Notes under the pieces: generated by a model | Databases searched by the model: none | The model's input: the letters and a program-made list of their open reading frames with translations, nothing else | What the model was told of the DNA's origin: nothing | Made by a program: the position numbers and the translations under genes | Part shown: positions 62,004 through 64,000 of the stretch, in pieces | How the letters are laid out: every line of letters starts with the position of its first letter | How positions within the stretch are numbered: position 1 is the first letter of the stretch | Source: Streptomyces avidinii | GTDB taxonomy: Bacteria; Actinomycetota; Actinomycetes; Streptomycetales; Streptomycetaceae | Length of the DNA: 64,000 nucleotides | Reading direction: 5' to 3' | Assembly (NCBI RefSeq): GCF_014650695.1 | Contig: NZ_BMVL01000002.1 | Location: 300,721-364,720, forward strand

Positions 62004-62918
62004 TTGAACACCTTCGTAAGCCCGCTCGGAACCCTCGGCCTACCCACCGCCGGCTCCGGCCCGTACGCGCTCGCCGTCGGGCCGGACGGCCACCTGTGGT
62101 GCACCCTCGTCCACGCCGGGCGCATCACCCGCCTCACCCCGTCGACCGGCCGCGTCGAGGAGTTCGCACTGGACTCCCCCGACTGCGGCCCCACCCTGAT
62201 CACCGCCGGACCGGACGGCGCCCTGTGGTTCACCCGGTACCGCGACCACCGGATCGGCCGGATCACGGTGGACGGCGAGACCCGCTCGTACGCGCTGCCC
62301 GGCGGCGCGGGCGGGCCCTACGGGATAGCGGCCGGGCCCGACGGCGCCGTGTGGTTCACCCTGACGAACACCGATCGCATCGGCCGGATCGGCACGGACG
62401 GCAAGGTCCGCGAGTTTCCGCTGCCGTGCAAGGGCGGATTCCCGTCCTTCCTCACGGCGGGGCCCGACGGCGCCCTGTGGTTCACCCTCAACCAGGCGAA
62501 CGCGATCGGCCGGATCACGGCCTCCGGCGAGGTCCGGCTCTACCCCCTGCCCACGCCCGGCGCCGCCCCTGTCGGGCTCGCGGCCGGCCCGGACGGGAGC
62601 CTGTGGTTCGCCGAGATCGGCGCCGGGCGGATCGGGCGGCTCACGACCGGCAGGGCAGGCATGGAGATCACCGGGTTCGCGCTGCCCGAGGCCGACTGCC
62701 GCCCCCACGCCGTCGCGGTCGCCCCGGACGGGGCCTGCTGGTTCACCGAGTGGGCCACCGGCCGGATCGGCTCCGTCACCCCGGACGGGACGGTCACCGA
62801 ACACCCGCTCTCGGCCTTCGACAGTGAACCCCACGGGCTGGCATTCGGCCCGGACGGCACCCTGTACGTCGCAGAGGAGCGCAGTGGCATCTCCAGCTGG
62901 GAGGTACACCCCGCCTGA
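62004..62918 (+). CDS. vgb: Virginiamycin B lyase homologue
   Basis: 304 residues from a TTG at 62004 (reads NTFVSPLGTLGLPTAGSGPYALAVGPDG), matching the usual length of about 300. It is a seven-bladed beta-propeller: units with AGPDGALWFT and IGRI recur every ~42 residues (eight visible signatures). Vgb linearises type B streptogramins by an elimination reaction; the His and Glu expected for catalysis have counterparts in DCRPHAVAVAPDG and CWFTEWATGRIG, though I cannot confirm them by alignment. An in-frame ATG at 61920 would overlap the ABC-F end and is less likely. It would form a resistance unit with the ABC-F gene. Confidence 0.85.
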   Translation: MNTFVSPLGTLGLPTAGSGPYALAVGPDGHLWCTLVHAGRITRLTPSTGRVEEFALDSPDCGPTLITAGPDGALWFTRYRDHRIGRITVDGETRSYALPGGAGGPYGIAAGPDGAVWFTLTNTDRIGRIGTDGKVREFPLPCKGGFPSFLTAGPDGALWFTLNQANAIGRITASGEVRLYPLPTPGAAPVGLAAGPDGSLWFAEIGAGRIGRLTTGRAGMEITGFALPEADCRPHAVAVAPDGACWFTEWATGRIGSVTPDGTVTEHPLSAFDSEPHGLAFGPDGTLYVAEERSGISSWEVHPA

Positions 62919-62989
62919 GCTTGTTCCTTCACCTTGGGCTGGACACCTGCCGTTCGGCCCGATCGCGGGCCAGTGGCAAAGTGAGCCGG

Positions 62990-63361
62990 ATGATCGGACA
63001 CCTGTACACCGTTGTCATCGACTGCCCCGACCCGGATGAGCTCGCCGGTTTCTACGAGAAGCTGCTGTCGCTCTCACGGCAGGCGGACACCGGCGACTAC
63101 GTCGTGCTTCAGAACGCGGCGGGCACATCGGTGGTCCTCTTCCAGCGGGTAGACGACTTTCGCGCGCCTCGCTGGACGGATTCCGCGCGTCCTCAGCAGA
63201 TGCACATCGACGTGATGGTCACGGACCTCGATACGGCTGAGGCCCAGGTGCTCGCCCTCGGTGCGACGCTGCTGGATGGTTCGGACAAGCCGATCGGCTA
63301 CCGCGTCTACGAGGACCCCGTCGGCCATCCGTTCTGCCTGATCACTCCCGAGGGAGCCTGA
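62990..63361 (+). CDS. VOC-family (glyoxalase-like) protein
   Basis: 123 residues from the ATG at 62990; a GTG at 62981 is possible. Two beta-alpha-beta-beta-beta modules: HLYTVVIDCPDPDELAGFYEKLLSL and MHIDVMVTDLDTAEAQVLALGATLLD, ending with VYEDPVGHPFCLITPEG. This is the standard Glyoxalase_6-type pattern in actinobacteria. Metal ligands of drug-binding VOC proteins are not all visible, so it may be a binding or resistance protein, or an enzyme of unknown substrate. Near the streptogramin genes, but no evidence of joint regulation. Confidence 0.85.
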   Translation: MIGHLYTVVIDCPDPDELAGFYEKLLSLSRQADTGDYVVLQNAAGTSVVLFQRVDDFRAPRWTDSARPQQMHIDVMVTDLDTAEAQVLALGATLLDGSDKPIGYRVYEDPVGHPFCLITPEGA

Positions 63362-63482
63362 CCTCGCCATTTGGGGCCGGCGTCGAAAATGACTCGCACT
63401 TAGTCGCTGACCCGGGCACTCTCCGGACACTGTGGCGGCCTTCGTCTGTTGCCCGAGCACCGGCGTGAGCACGGGGCGATGC

Positions 63483-64000
63483 ATGAAGGCCTCAAAGGGG
63501 CGGATCGACGCCGACCGGCTACGGTCCTTGCTGGCCGGCCTGCCGCTGCCCCGGCATCCGCTGGGGCCGAACGATCCGCAGGAGATAGCCGGTTACCGGT
63601 TGCTCGCCAAGATCGGCGAGGGGGGCATGGGCTCCGTCTACTTCTCCCGGACCCGCGGGAACCAGCCGGTCGCGCTGAAGGTCATCCGACGCGAGTTCGC
63701 CCAGGAGCAGGACTTCCGGGCGCGGTTCGAGCACGAGGTACAGGCGGCCCGCCGTGTGCAGGGCTACCACATCGTGCCGGTCCTCGACCACGACACCAGC
63801 GGGGAACAGCCCTGGCTGGCCACCGCGTTCGTTCCCGGCCTGCCGCTCGACGAGGCCCTCGCCGCCCACGGGCCGTTGCCGCTGCCGGCCATCCGCAGCG
63901 GCGGGTTCATCGGGACCCCGCAGTACATGTCGCCCGAGCACGCGCTCGGCAAGACGGTCACCCCGGCCACCGACATCTTCGCACTGGGTCTGATCGCCGC
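63483..64000 (+). CDS. Ser/Thr protein kinase-like protein lacking the catalytic core, partial (3' end outside window)
   Basis: Starts at ATG 63483, the frame is open to the edge. The N-lobe is normal: glycine loop KIGEGGMGSVYFSR and Lys in PVALKVIRRE, then the helix C region and AFVPGLPLDEALAAHGPLPLPA. Directly after this it jumps to IRSGGFIGTPQYMSPEHALGKTVTPATDIFALG, which is the activation-segment end and helix F. About 45 residues with HRDLKPxN and DFG are missing, in frame. The product would be a pseudokinase, or a deletion derivative. Streptomyces PknB-like proteins usually continue with sensory domains; those lie beyond the window. Confidence 0.8.
   Translation, partial: MKASKGRIDADRLRSLLAGLPLPRHPLGPNDPQEIAGYRLLAKIGEGGMGSVYFSRTRGNQPVALKVIRREFAQEQDFRARFEHEVQAARRVQGYHIVPVLDHDTSGEQPWLATAFVPGLPLDEALAAHGPLPLPAIRSGGFIGTPQYMSPEHALGKTVTPATDIFALGLIA

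Overview
The window is high-GC actinobacterial DNA that reads as a Streptomyces chromosome. The signs are strong G/C bias at third codon positions, frequent GTG starts and ATGA/GTGA overlaps, a TTA (bldA-type) codon near the start of a secreted protease, a sortase-E type LAxTG surface protein, an SPFH/NfeD pair, a DUF1918 protein and many regulators of the TetR, MarR, GntR, MerR, HxlR and PucR types. No rRNA or tRNA gene, CRISPR array or prophage was recognised. Frequent decayed genes and transposase fragments suggest an accessory, possibly arm-proximal, region.

Layout. 1-3.3 kb: a betaine/proline-type ABC importer (ATPase plus permease that runs off the left edge) behind a GntR regulator. 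3.5-5.6 kb: a MarR regulator, a strong terminator, a small membrane protein and an NmrA-like NAD(P)-binding protein. 5.6-9.5 kb: two divergent IucA/IucC siderophore synthetases and a methyltransferase. 9.6-18.3 kb: a Tat-exported flavoprotein oxidase, a secreted trypsin-like protease, an alpha/beta hydrolase, an HNH-like protein, a DUF1772/TetR divergent pair with clear palindromic operators, a coiled-coil membrane protein and a methyltransferase-like protein.

18.9-23.8 kb is the most distinctive locus: a compact class I lanthipeptide cluster in which precursor, LanC cyclase and full-length LanB dehydratase overlap at their ends. The precursor has an FDLD leader box, a run of six cysteines spaced exactly four residues apart, four more cysteines, and an unusual tail of about 40 residues after the last one. 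Decayed genes follow (23.9-24.6 kb). 24.6-31.3 kb is a patchwork: an atypical, less GC-rich metallopeptidase, a DUF3710 pseudogene, a large NACHT-type NTPase with an internal duplication, regulator and transposase remnants, a YcxB-like protein and a MerR regulator.

31.7-43.1 kb is mostly envelope and secreted functions: an FG-GAP repeat protein, small membrane proteins, a flotillin-NfeD operon, a PucR-type regulator, an LANTG-anchored surface protein and a frameshifted secreted tripeptidyl aminopeptidase. 43.3-45.8 kb contains IS remnants, a small secreted protein and an HxlR regulator beside a truncated NAD(P)-binding partner.

45.9-53.2 kb is a second coherent operon: ABC exporter, a 26-codon ORF, an APH-like kinase, a Nudix hydrolase, an MFS exporter, a methyltransferase, a methyltransferase-Nudix fusion and a PIG-L deacetylase. 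The genes overlap or are tightly spaced, which suggests one pathway that modifies and exports a small molecule or peptide. I cannot name it.

53.6-64 kb contains a nicotinamidase, a cold-shock protein, a lipoprotein, several decayed genes, a TetR regulator divergent from an ABC-F protein that has a probable leader peptide, a virginiamycin B lyase homologue (together a plausible streptogramin/antibiotic resistance unit), a VOC protein, and a Ser/Thr kinase gene that lacks the catalytic core and runs off the right edge.

Several genes show pairs of mutually compensating frameshifts. Some of these may be sequencing errors rather than true decay.
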